This document shows, one piece after another, positions 9,091 through 16,529 of a stretch of 64,000 nucleotides of DNA. Both the position numbers and the translations under genes were made by a program. Positions within the stretch are counted from its first letter, which is position 1; each line of letters opens with the position of its first letter. The notes beneath the pieces are model-generated. The model worked only from the letters and a program-made list of their open reading frames with translations, did no database searches and was not told where the DNA came from. The DNA is from Paraburkholderia sp. ZP32-5 (GTDB lineage Bacteria; Pseudomonadota; Gammaproteobacteria; Burkholderiales; Burkholderiaceae), in contig NZ_JAJEJP010000001.1 of the NCBI RefSeq assembly GCF_021390495.1, forward strand, positions 310,001-374,000, written 5' to 3'.

Positions 9091-10221
9091 TCAGTTGAGC
9101 GCGCGAGCGATCAGGATCTTCTGGATATCGCTCGTGCCTTCGTAGATCTGGCACACACGCACGTCGCGGTAAATCCGTTCGACCGGAAAGTCGCTCAGAT
9201 AACCGTAGCCGCCGTGAATCTGCAACGCCGCCGAACAGATGCGCTCGGCCGCTTCGGACGCGAATAGTTTCGCCATCGCCGCTTCGGTCAGGCACGGCTG
9301 GCCCGCATCCTTCAACGCCGCCGCATGCCAGATCAGTTGACGCGCGGCTTCGAGCTGCGTTGCCATGTCGGCGAGACGGAACTGTACCGCCTGGTGCGAA
9401 AAGAGCGGCGCGCCGAAGCTCTCGCGTTCCTTCGCATACGCGAGCGCGGCTTCGAACGCGGCGCGCGCCATGCCGACGCTCTGCGCGGCGATACCGATGC
9501 GTCCGCCTTCGAGCCCCGACAGCGCGATCCGGTAGCCTTCGCCTTCGGCGCCGATCAGGTTCGCGGCCGGCACGCGGCAGTCCTCGAACAGGATCTGCGC
9601 GGTATCCGACGAATGCTGGCCGAGTTTCTCTTCGACGCGCGCGACCACGTAACCGGGTGTCGTGGTCGGCACGATGAACGCGCTGATGCCGCGTTTGCCG
9701 GCGGCTTTGTCGGTGACGGCCATCACGATCGCGACGTCGCCGTTCTTGCCGCTCGTGATGAACTGTTTGACGCCGTTCAGCACGTACGAGTCGCCGTCGC
9801 GTGTCGCGGTGGTGCGCAGCGCCGACGCATCGGAGCCCGCCTGCGGTTCGGTCAGGCAGAACGCGCCGAGCATCTCGCCGCGCGCGAGCGGCGTGAGCCA
9901 GTCGCGTTTCTGCGCGTCGTTGCCGTAGCTGAGCAGGATGCTGCACACCGGGCAGTTGTTGACCGAGATCGCGGTCGACGTGCCGCCGTCGCCGGCCGCG
10001 ATTTCTTCGAGGATCAATGCGAGCGCGAGCGCATCCATGCCGGCGCCGCCATACGTGTCGGGCACCAGCACGCCATACGCGCCGAGTTCGGCGAGCTGAC
10101 GATGCACGTCGCGCGGAAAGGTGCGCTCGCGGTCCCAGGCGGCCGCATACGGCGTGATTGCCTCGCGTACGAAGGTGCGCAGCGCGTCGCGCACCATCAG
10201 GTGGTCCTGATCAAGCACCAT
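9091..10221 (-). CDS. Acyl-CoA dehydrogenase (short-chain/butyryl-type family)
   Basis: The product has 376 residues, the length of a single-domain acyl-CoA dehydrogenase. FAD and substrate motifs are present: AFCLTEPQAGSDASALRTTA, FITSGKNGDVAIVMAVTD, RIGIAAQSVGMARAAFEAA, and the catalytic glutamate E361 in IYEGTSDIQ, the position used by short- and medium-chain enzymes. It oxidises acyl-CoA to trans-2-enoyl-CoA and passes electrons to ETF. In this operon with a thiolase and an SDR it fits short-chain or branched-chain acyl-CoA breakdown; the exact substrate cannot be told from sequence. Confidence 0.93.
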   Translation of the reverse strand: MVLDQDHLMVRDALRTFVREAITPYAAAWDRERTFPRDVHRQLAELGAYGVLVPDTYGGAGMDALALALILEEIAAGDGGTSTAISVNNCPVCSILLSYGNDAQKRDWLTPLARGEMLGAFCLTEPQAGSDASALRTTATRDGDSYVLNGVKQFITSGKNGDVAIVMAVTDKAAGKRGISAFIVPTTTPGYVVARVEEKLGQHSSDTAQILFEDCRVPAANLIGAEGEGYRIALSGLEGGRIGIAAQSVGMARAAFEAALAYAKERESFGAPLFSHQAVQFRLADMATQLEAARQLIWHAAALKDAGQPCLTEAAMAKLFASEAAERICSAALQIHGGYGYLSDFPVERIYRDVRVCQIYEGTSDIQKILIARALN

Positions 10222-10253
10222 GAGCGTGTCTCCTCATCAATGCAAAAAATGGC

Positions 10254-10931
10254 TTACCAGCCGAGTTCCGTGCCGTCGTATTGAAAGAAGCGGCCATGAA
10301 ATGCGTCGCGTGATGCCGCCGCTTGTGCGAGCAGTTCGCGCATGCCGGTGACGCTGCGCGCCGGATCGATGGCCGCCTGCGTACCGCCCATGTCGGTGCG
10401 TACCCAACCCGGATGCAGCGACACGCAGGTCGCGCGCTCCGTATCGAGCGATACGAGCTTCAGCACGTCGTTCAGCGCGGCCTTGCTCGCACGATACAGC
10501 CAGCCGGTCGTGCCGTTCGCCTCGGAGATGCTGCCCATGCGGCTCGAAATCACCGCGAGCACGCCGTTTGCGTCCTCGACCAGCGGCAGCACGATCGGCA
10601 GCAACTGCATCGGGCCGCGCACGTTCGTGTGCATCACGTGATCGAAGTCCTCGGCGGTGACCATGTCGAGACCCGTGGTGCGCGGGCCGTACACGCCCGA
10701 TACCAGGATTGCCGCATCGAGCCGTTCGCCGTCGAGCTTCCAGCCGAGCGCGGCAATCTCTTCGGGCGCGGTCACGTCGAGTGCGAAGGTCTGCGCGCCG
10801 AGTTCGGCGAGCGCGTCGAGCGCGGCGCCGTCGCGCGCGGTAGCGAGCACGCGCCAGCCGCTCTTCATGTATTGCCGCACGAATTCCTGGCCGATGCCGC
10901 GCGACGCACCGACGATCAACACTGTTTTCAT
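10254..10931 (-). CDS. Short-chain dehydrogenase/reductase
   Basis: The 225-residue product has the NAD(P) motif GASRGIG near the N-terminus (TVLIVGASRGIGQEF), followed by ALDVTAPEEI and the catalytic YRASKAALN tyrosine-lysine pair after SSRMGSI. The NNAG strand is replaced by VSGVYGP, typical of the CsgA-like SDR branch. The start ATG at 10931 was chosen because it follows AAGGAAGG and begins right at the Rossmann strand; an open frame continues upstream through a 12-bp tandem repeat but has no conserved sequence. Substrate unknown. It lies between the thiolase and the acyl-CoA dehydrogenase. Confidence 0.88.
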   Translation of the reverse strand: MKTVLIVGASRGIGQEFVRQYMKSGWRVLATARDGAALDALAELGAQTFALDVTAPEEIAALGWKLDGERLDAAILVSGVYGPRTTGLDMVTAEDFDHVMHTNVRGPMQLLPIVLPLVEDANGVLAVISSRMGSISEANGTTGWLYRASKAALNDVLKLVSLDTERATCVSLHPGWVRTDMGGTQAAIDPARSVTGMRELLAQAAASRDAFHGRFFQYDGTELGW

Positions 10932-10941
10932 CGCCTGCCTT

Positions 10942-10995
10942 CCTTGCTCGATTCGTTGCTCGACTCGTTGCCCGACTCGTTGCCCGACTCGTTGC
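10942..10995. repeat. 12-bp tandem repeat, about 4.5 copies
   Basis: The unit is CGTTGCYCGACT; three near-identical copies (10954-10989) are flanked by one degraded copy and a partial one. It occupies the gap between the thiolase stop and the SDR start. As the unit is a multiple of three, the reverse strand stays open and in frame with the SDR, reading QRVG/QRVE repeats. Confidence 0.85.
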
Positions 10996-11001
10996 TGAGT
11001 G

Positions 11002-12210
11002 TCAGACCAGTTCGACACCCATCGCCGTTGCTTCACCGCCGCCGATGCACAGCGTCGCGACGCCGCGTTTGAGCCCGCGGTTTTTCAGCGCGCCGATCAG
11101 CGTGACGAGAATCCGCGCGCCCGATGCGCCGATCGGATGGCCGAGCGCGCATGCGCCGCCATTCACGTTGACCTTGTCGTGCGGCAAGCCATGCTCTTTC
11201 ATCGCGGCCATCGTGACGACCGCAAACGCTTCGTTGATCTCGTACAGATCGACGTCGCCGGCACGCCAGCCGTTCTTGTCGAACAGCTTGCGGATCGCGC
11301 CGACCGGCGCGGTGGTGAACTTCGCCGGCTCCTGCGCGAAGGTCGAGTGACCGACCACGCGCGCGAGCGGCGTCACGCCGAGACGCTTCGCGGTCGACTC
11401 GCGCATCATCACGAGCGCGGCGGCGCCGTCCGAAATCGACGACGAATTCGCCGCCGTCACCGTGCCGGTTTTGCTGAACGCGGGCTTGAGCGTCGGAATC
11501 TTGTCGAGGTTGGCCTTGAACGGCTGCTCGTCGTGCGTGATCGTCACGTCGCCCTTGCGGCCCGCTACTTTCACCGGCGCGATTTCCCAGTCGAACGAGC
11601 CATCTTCGTTCGCGCGCTTTGCGCGGTTTAGCGATTCGACCGCGAACGCATCCTGCGCGTCGCGCGTGAAGTCGAACGACGCCGCGCATTCCTCGGCGAA
11701 CGCGCCCATCAGACGGCCCTTTTCATACGCGTCTTCGAGGCCGTCGTAGAACATATGATCGATCACCTGGCCGTGACCCATGCGCATGCCGCCGCGCGCT
11801 TTCGGCAGCAGATACGGTGCGTTCGTCATGCTTTCCATGCCGCCCGCGACGACCACGTCGAGCGAGCCGGCCAGCAGCATGTCGTGCGCGAACATCGCCG
11901 CGCGCATGCCGGAGCCGCACATCTTGTTGACCGTCGTACAGCCGGTGGCAAGCGGCAGACCCGCGCCGAGCGCGGCCTGGCGCGCGGGCGCCTGGCCGAG
12001 GCCGGCGGGCAGCACGCAGCCCATCACCGCCTCGTCGATCTGCTCGGGCTTCAGGCCCGCGCGTTGCACGGCGGCTTCGATTGCGATCGCGCCGAGTTGC
12101 GGCGCGGTCAGCGACGCGAAGTCGCCCTGAAAGGCCGCCATCGGCGTGCGCGCGACGCTGACGATAACAACCGGATCTGCCTGGGTTCCACTGCGGTTTG
12201 CATCACTCAT
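11002..12210 (-). CDS. Acetyl-CoA C-acetyltransferase (thiolase)
   Basis: The product has 402 residues. Catalytic residues are intact: nucleophile C98 in NKMCGSGM, H358 in GGACALGHPIGASGAR, the NEAFA loop, and C388 in CIGGGEA. It catalyses reversible condensation of two acetyl-CoA or the thiolytic end of acyl-CoA degradation. It overlaps the carbonic anhydrase gene by eight bases and lies 70 bases before the SDR gene. In Burkholderiaceae such thiolases occur in leucine, ketone or short-chain acyl-CoA catabolic sets; the MerR regulator upstream fits this. Confidence 0.95.
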   Translation of the reverse strand: MSDANRSGTQADPVVIVSVARTPMAAFQGDFASLTAPQLGAIAIEAAVQRAGLKPEQIDEAVMGCVLPAGLGQAPARQAALGAGLPLATGCTTVNKMCGSGMRAAMFAHDMLLAGSLDVVVAGGMESMTNAPYLLPKARGGMRMGHGQVIDHMFYDGLEDAYEKGRLMGAFAEECAASFDFTRDAQDAFAVESLNRAKRANEDGSFDWEIAPVKVAGRKGDVTITHDEQPFKANLDKIPTLKPAFSKTGTVTAANSSSISDGAAALVMMRESTAKRLGVTPLARVVGHSTFAQEPAKFTTAPVGAIRKLFDKNGWRAGDVDLYEINEAFAVVTMAAMKEHGLPHDKVNVNGGACALGHPIGASGARILVTLIGALKNRGLKRGVATLCIGGGEATAMGVELV

Positions 12211-12979
12211 TTCCGAACTCCTTGATCACACCTTCGACAACCGCCTTCACGCCGTCCAAACGGGCGGCGTCGGCGGCGACCATATCGTTGTCCGCATTGC
12301 GCGCGCGGTTGGCCGACACGCCGGCCACGCACGCCTTGTACGTCGGTTCGAGCGCGGCCGCGCTGTCCACCCGCATGCCGAGATCGCGCATCCGGCCGTC
12401 GTGCACGCCGTAGACCCAGCCGTGCACGGTCAGCTGCTGACCGCGCGCCCAAGCATCTTCGACGATCGTCGTGCCGCACACGTTGGCGACCTGCTCGATC
12501 GTGTTCAATTCGACGAGACGATGATGACGCGCCTCGCCGATCGGCCACTCGTCGAGCAGCGCCGCGTGCTTCGCGCGGACGTCCTGCACGTGCGCGAGCC
12601 AGTTGTCGGCGAGACCGACGCGGCGGCCGAGCAGCGCGGCGCCGACGCCCGAGCAGCCGTAGTGGCCGACCACCATGATGTGCTTGACCTTCAGCAGATC
12701 GACCGCGAATTGAATCACCGACAGACAGTTCAGATCGGTATGCACGACCACGTTCGCGATGTTCCGGTGCACGAACACTTCGCCCGGCGGCAGGCCGATG
12801 ATCTGATTGGCCGGCACGCGCGAATCGGAACAGCCGATCCACAGATACTCGGGCGTCTGCTGATGCGCGAGACGCGAGAAGTATTCGGGGTCTTCGGCGA
12901 GCATGCGCCGCACCCACGCATCGTTGTTGTCGAACAGATGCGCGAGCGGATGATCGGCGGGGATAGGCTTCGTGTTCAT
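12203..12979 (-). CDS. can: Beta-class carbonic anhydrase
   Basis: The product has 258 residues. Zinc ligands C50, H106 and C109, and the D52-R54 dyad (CSDSRVPANQI, GHYGCSGVGAA), are all present, as expected for an active beta-class enzyme interconverting CO2 and bicarbonate. Its place between the MerR regulator and the thiolase, overlapping the latter by eight bases, suggests it supplies bicarbonate to a biotin-dependent acyl-CoA carboxylase of the same pathway encoded elsewhere (inference). Confidence 0.95.
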   Translation of the reverse strand: MNTKPIPADHPLAHLFDNNDAWVRRMLAEDPEYFSRLAHQQTPEYLWIGCSDSRVPANQIIGLPPGEVFVHRNIANVVVHTDLNCLSVIQFAVDLLKVKHIMVVGHYGCSGVGAALLGRRVGLADNWLAHVQDVRAKHAALLDEWPIGEARHHRLVELNTIEQVANVCGTTIVEDAWARGQQLTVHGWVYGVHDGRMRDLGMRVDSAAALEPTYKACVAGVSANRARNADNDMVAADAARLDGVKAVVEGVIKEFGNE

Positions 12980-13023
12980 GATGCCTCCGAAGAAGGGGCC
13001 CGGCCTTGAGGCCGGCCGGGCCG

Positions 13024-13170
13024 TTACCTGGGTGCGCGGCGGCGCGTTCCGGCGATGCTTGTGGGCGTGTTCACGTCAGATGCGCGGGCTGTGTGTGCGA
13101 CCGGTATGCCTGGTGCGATGGTCTGCGCGATCTGCGTGGTTTGCGCGTCGGCTTTGAGGAAGTCATTCAT
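13024..13170 (-). CDS. Possible 48-residue peptide between merR and carbonic anhydrase
   Basis: The ATG at 13170 follows GGAGG by ten bases, 34 bases after the merR stop. The frame codes for 48 residues (start MNDFLKADAQTTQIAQ, end GTRRRAPR) with no signal or membrane segment. It fills the otherwise empty gap inside an operon. A GC-rich hairpin follows at about 12997-13022. It has no known family; it could be a real small protein or a chance frame. Confidence 0.35.
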   Translation of the reverse strand: MNDFLKADAQTTQIAQTIAPGIPVAHTARASDVNTPTSIAGTRRRAPR

Positions 13171-13203
13171 CACGTTGCGGCCTCCGGCGAACGTCACGCA
13201 AAG

Positions 13204-13608
13204 TCAGACGGACTTCTCGGTGTGCTGGCCGCTTTCGAGCAGCGTGCGCGCCTGCGCTTCGTACTGCGCGAGGTCTTCGAGCGTCGCGTTCAGGTCTTCG
13301 CGCTGACGTTCGAGCACTTCGCGATGACGCGCGACGGTCGCGAGAAACGCATGCAGTTGCGATACGGTGTCGGTCGGCGATTCGTACACGTCGAGCAGAT
13401 CGCGGATTTCCGACAGCGTGAAGCCGAGCCGTTTGCCGCGCAGCGTGAGCTTCAACCGCGTGCGGTCTCGGCCCGAATAGACGCGGCGCAAGCCGCTCGA
13501 CCCTTCGCGACTCGGTGAGAGTAAACCCTGATCTTCGTAGAAACGGATCGCGCGTGGCGTGACGTCGAATTCGCGGGCGAGCTCGGTGATCGTATATTGC
13601 GTATTCAT
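13204..13608 (-). CDS. MerR-family transcriptional regulator (LiuR-like)
   Basis: The 134-residue product begins with the MerR winged-helix domain: YTITELAREFDVTPRAIRFYEDQGLL (residues 5-30), then RVYSGRDRTRLKLTLRGKRLGF, followed by a long coiled-coil dimerisation helix (about 80-125). It lacks a cysteine-rich metal site, so it should sense an organic ligand such as an acyl-CoA. MerR proteins next to acyl-CoA dehydrogenases and thiolases are often LiuR-type regulators of branched-chain acid breakdown. It is the first gene of the operon and diverges from a hydrolase; a palindrome sits in its promoter. The ATG at 13608 is chosen because the conserved domain starts there. Confidence 0.88.
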   Translation of the reverse strand: MNTQYTITELAREFDVTPRAIRFYEDQGLLSPSREGSSGLRRVYSGRDRTRLKLTLRGKRLGFTLSEIRDLLDVYESPTDTVSQLHAFLATVARHREVLERQREDLNATLEDLAQYEAQARTLLESGQHTEKSV

Positions 13609-13645
13609 CGGAATATCCCGTGGCCGGGCACAAAACCGGAAATGG

Positions 13646-13676
13646 ACGATAGAATCGACGTTTACGTTATCGTCAA
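13646..13676 (-). promoter_or_regulatory. merR operon promoter with 19-bp spacer and palindromic operator
   Basis: Read on the minus strand: -35 TTGACG (13676-13671), a 19-bp spacer, then -10 TATCGT (13651-13646). A 19-bp spacer is the classic sign of promoters remodelled by MerR proteins. An imperfect 18-bp palindrome, GACGATA-ACGT-AAACGTC (13657-13674), fills most of the spacer. The hexamers and palindrome are seen; binding by the adjacent MerR protein is inferred. A plus-strand TAGAAT (13650-13655) could be the -10 of the divergent hydrolase, so one site could control both. Confidence 0.65.
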
Positions 13677-13761
13677 CTTGAGCGGAACGCAACCACAACC
13701 CGACCGACCGGCATCGCACACCTCGCCATGCCGGATGATCGCCGGAGGAAGACAGGTCCCC

Positions 13762-14835
13762 ATGAACGCACTCGAACATCAACTCGATTACCCCTTCAAC
13801 GACACGCTGCCTGAACCCGGCCGCACGCTGGAAGTCGCGCCCGGTGTGCAGTGGCTGCGCATGCCGCTGCCGTTCGCGCTCGACCATATCAACCTGTGGC
13901 TGCTGCGCGACGAGATCGACGGGCAGCAGGGCTGGACCGTGGTCGATTGCGGGATCACGTCGGACACGATCAAGCAGAACTGGGAGAGTGTGTTCGACAC
14001 CGCGCTCGACGGCCTGCCGGTGCTGCGCGTGATCGTCACGCACTGCCATCCGGATCACATCGGCCTCGCGCACTGGGTGTGCAGTGGCGGCGACAAAAAG
14101 CGCTGGGACGTGCGGCTGTGGATGACGCTCGGCGAATACATGCAGGCGCGCGTGATGGCCACCGGCGACGGCTCGAACGCGGGCGGCGAGGCGGCGGCGC
14201 GGCACTTCGGTCGGCACGGCCTGAACGACGAAGCATCGCTCGACAAACTGCGCAATCGCGAGAGCTATTACACGACGCTCGTGCCGGAGATTCCGCGGCA
14301 ATACCGGCGTTTGCGCGAAGCCGAAGGCGTGAAGATCGGCGGCAGAACGTGGCGTGTGGTGACGGGCTTCGGCCATTCGCCGGAGCACTGCGCGCTCTAT
14401 TGCGAAGAGACCGGCACGCTGCTGTCCGGCGACATGGTGCTGCCGCGCATTTCGACCAACGTATCGGTGTTCGATATCGAACCGGAAGGCTCGCCGCTCG
14501 AGCTATATCTGGAATCGCTCGGCCGCTACGAGACGATGCCTGAAGACACGCTCGTGCTGCCCGCGCACGGCAAGCCGTTTCGCGGCGTGCGCACGCGGAT
14601 TCGCCAGTTGCGCGAGCATCACGACGCGCGGCTCGCCGAAGTGCGCGACGCGTGCGCGCAAAAACCGCACAGCGCCGCCGATATCGTGCCGCTGATGTTC
14701 AAGCGCCAACTCGATATCCATCAGATGACGTTCGCAATGGGCGAAGCGCTCGCGCATTTGCATCTGCTGTGGCGCAAGGGGGAGCTGAAGCGCACGCTGG
14801 ATGCGGATGGGGTGATTCGGTTTGCGGCGGTTTGA
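13762..14835 (+). CDS. Metallo-beta-lactamase-fold hydrolase (LACTB2-like)
   Basis: The product has 357 residues. The metal motif HCHPDHIG (HxHxDH form), GFGHSPEHC (third histidine), SGDMVLP (bridging aspartate) and LPAHG (last histidine) are intact, so a two-zinc active site is expected. The C-terminal helical extension (residues 270-350) resembles the winged-helix tail of LACTB2-type enzymes. Substrate unknown; possibilities include thioesters and lactones. It diverges from merR across a 153-base gap holding the MerR-type operator, so it is probably co-regulated with the acyl-CoA operon. The ATG at 13762 follows a GGAGGAAGACAGG stretch. Confidence 0.88.
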   Translation: MNALEHQLDYPFNDTLPEPGRTLEVAPGVQWLRMPLPFALDHINLWLLRDEIDGQQGWTVVDCGITSDTIKQNWESVFDTALDGLPVLRVIVTHCHPDHIGLAHWVCSGGDKKRWDVRLWMTLGEYMQARVMATGDGSNAGGEAAARHFGRHGLNDEASLDKLRNRESYYTTLVPEIPRQYRRLREAEGVKIGGRTWRVVTGFGHSPEHCALYCEETGTLLSGDMVLPRISTNVSVFDIEPEGSPLELYLESLGRYETMPEDTLVLPAHGKPFRGVRTRIRQLREHHDARLAEVRDACAQKPHSAADIVPLMFKRQLDIHQMTFAMGEALAHLHLLWRKGELKRTLDADGVIRFAAV

Positions 14836-14883
14836 GCGGCGGAGGGTGGATTTGAGTGCGGTTTTGAAGCTGGTTTGCGGATA

Positions 14884-14912
14884 AAAAAGCCCGGGCGTGG
14901 AGCGCGGGCCTT
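14884..14912 (-). terminator. Terminator downstream of the LysM/LprI cassette
   Basis: An imperfect GC-rich stem (AAGCCCGGGCG with CGCGGGCCTT, one bulge) is followed on the minus strand by six T. It could end the minus-strand cassette 107 bases after its stop, and possibly also the plus-strand hydrolase. Confidence 0.6.
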
Positions 14913-15018
14913 GCTAAAACTCAGCTTCGTTCGCTGCTGGTGCAATAGCGTGGCCGAAGAGGTCTGCGTTACGTGAAGGCACTGAGCGGCGCAACGATGC
15001 TGGGCGTGCTCATGCGAA

Positions 15019-15462
15019 CTACTTCAGGGGCAAGTCGGATGCGGCGTTGCCTAGTTGCTCGGCTCGCCTGTTGTTGAGTTCCGAAACGCAAGCCAGCCGG
15101 CGGATATCGTGCGCATCGCCTGCTCCGCCGCCAGTTAGCGACGCTGAGAATTCACATTGAGTTTCGCGATACTCGGCGAACTTTTTGTTCGATGCGACCA
15201 GTTTTGTCTTGGCCTCGCGGATGTACCGGTCATCTTCGTCCCATTTGGAGAGGGCGCCGATCATCTTCTGTTCGGCCTGGGTCAGAGCCTTTTGACTGCT
15301 CTCGACCTTTTCCCGCAGACAGTCCCGCATTCCCGCTTGTGAGAATGCGCTGCATTCCTCCCTCAGAGCCCGCTCGCCCGTCGCAGGAACCGTTGTGGCG
15401 GCGACAGCGATTGCTGGCAAACAGACTGCGATGCTCAAGCAGATCAGTTTTATTGTGGGCAT
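15019..15462 (-). CDS. Exported LprI/DUF1311-family (lysozyme-inhibitor-like) protein, putative immunity protein
   Basis: The product has 147 residues. Residues 1-21 are a signal peptide (IKLICLSIAVCLPAIAVA, cleavage near AVA/A). The mature part has four cysteines (C37, C48, C103, C125) and the DUF1311 pattern: MRDCL, a long helix, RETQCEF, a glycine-rich loop (TGGGAG), then C-x8-R near the end. The family includes LprI, a mycobacterial lysozyme inhibitor; many members are simply annotated as periplasmic proteins. Its start lies inside the end of the upstream transglycosylase-like gene (13-base overlap, no clear ribosome site of its own), so it is translationally coupled. Codon use is AT-richer than neighbours. 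An immunity role is inferred from context. Confidence 0.78.
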   Translation of the reverse strand: MPTIKLICLSIAVCLPAIAVAATTVPATGERALREECSAFSQAGMRDCLREKVESSQKALTQAEQKMIGALSKWDEDDRYIREAKTKLVASNKKFAEYRETQCEFSASLTGGGAGDAHDIRRLACVSELNNRRAEQLGNAASDLPLK

Positions 15463-16190
15463 AGGGCGGCTTTTTTTTCGCGTACCAACAACAAAGCGTA
15501 GTCGAGCTTTTTGGCGTAGTTGAGGTCACCGCCTCCGTTATAGCGCTGGGCTATCGACGTTGTGGAGATGCGTCGCCAGCTTGCGATAACTTTCTGAACT
15601 GAAGCTTTCCGGTACTTCAATGTTTGTCCGAGGCGCAAAACAGTGACTGCTGGGTTCAGCTTTCTTAACGTATCGATTGTGCTGCCTTGAGTTCTCGCGA
15701 TCTTGTCCAGGCTATCGCCTGACTTGACGGCGATTTCATAGATATTAGAGTCAGCACCGGGTACGCTTCGGTACTCAAAATTTGCCATACGCATAAGCAG
15801 ATAACCAACACCAGCGCAGATGTTATAGGCTGGTGTCGTTCTGACTAATGTTGTTGTCAGCGGTCCTTTCCAGATTGGCGGCAGTATCAGATCACCGCCT
15901 TCATTGCCCGAAAGGAACGATGTTAATCCGGGATCACCTGCGACCCCGATTTGCATCGGCCGCGAGTTCCATTGAGGATGATCGGCACCTGTTTCGACCC
16001 ACAACATCGCCTTGATAAGCTGCCAATCCAAGGGTAGGTATCCGGCGGTGCCGGATAGATGGTGGTTGTACTTACTGACCGTCACCCGGATCTCGCAATC
16101 CCAAGAATCCCATCTGACGTCGCTTACAGCCTTGTTGATGCCGTCCTGCCACCGTTCGAAACCTGTCCGTGTCGGCGTCTGAATTGCCAT
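15450..16190 (-). CDS. Lytic-transglycosylase-like protein with LysM domain, putative effector
   Basis: The product has 246 residues and no signal peptide or membrane segment. Residues 55-135 resemble a soluble lytic transglycosylase: LIKAMLWVETGAD with candidate catalytic E66, SRPMQIG, and NICAGVGYLL, matching the E-S/T, MQ and N-x3-G-x2-YL motifs of the family in order. Residues 149-194 form a LysM peptidoglycan-binding domain (YEIAVKSGDSLDKIARTQ, LRKLNPAV, LRLGQTLKY). The ATG at 16190 follows AGGA by six bases; a TTG 15 bases upstream is less likely. A peptidoglycan enzyme without export signal, in an AT-rich cassette with an exported inhibitor-like partner, suggests a type VI secretion cargo, a bacteriocin-like effector or a phage-derived lysin (inference). 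Confidence 0.7.
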   Translation of the reverse strand: MAIQTPTRTGFERWQDGINKAVSDVRWDSWDCEIRVTVSKYNHHLSGTAGYLPLDWQLIKAMLWVETGADHPQWNSRPMQIGVAGDPGLTSFLSGNEGGDLILPPIWKGPLTTTLVRTTPAYNICAGVGYLLMRMANFEYRSVPGADSNIYEIAVKSGDSLDKIARTQGSTIDTLRKLNPAVTVLRLGQTLKYRKASVQKVIASWRRISTTSIAQRYNGGGDLNYAKKLDYALLLVREKKAALCPQ

Positions 16191-16529
16191 CGCTTGTCCT
16201 GTCAAATTGTGTTCCGCTCATTGCGACAAGCAATTGTCAGCCCCTTGCCTAAGAAAAATAGCGTCAGCAGGCAATATGACGGGCAAAGGCCCGAGACTTC
16301 GTCGAACAACAGTTACCGAGTGTTATAGCGATGCGCGAGGCGGCACGAACAGCGTTATGCCGGGCGCGCTAATTCGGTGCGCAGCTTTGGGATTCAGATC
16401 AAATTCACGCGTTGAATAAAATCTGCGTGACTCAAAAAAACACCCCGAAAGCCGGACCGACGTCCAGCCTTCGGGGTGCAGTTCAAACCTGTTTTTTGCA
16501 GGGCGCTCCCAGCAACGCGCAGTGCGAAC
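16191..16529. other. AT-rich intergenic region upstream of the LysM cassette
   Basis: There is no gene. Base composition is much lower in GC than the window average through about 16430, matching the cassette and supporting a common foreign origin. It should contain the cassette promoter on the minus strand. No vgrG, PAAR or integrase remnant was found. The last 90 bases hold the terminator of the peptide-binding protein gene. Confidence 0.5.
16434..16478 (-). terminator. Terminator of the peptide-binding protein gene
   Basis: A 9-bp stem CACCCCGAA/TTCGGGGTG (16441-16449 with 16470-16478) encloses a 20-base loop that itself pairs partly. On the minus strand it is followed by seven T. Confidence 0.85.

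Noticed and set aside
15019..16430. Prophage or type VI secretion gene cluster
   Set aside because: Only the two-gene cassette is present; no integrase, structural, vgrG, hcp or PAAR gene was found on either side.
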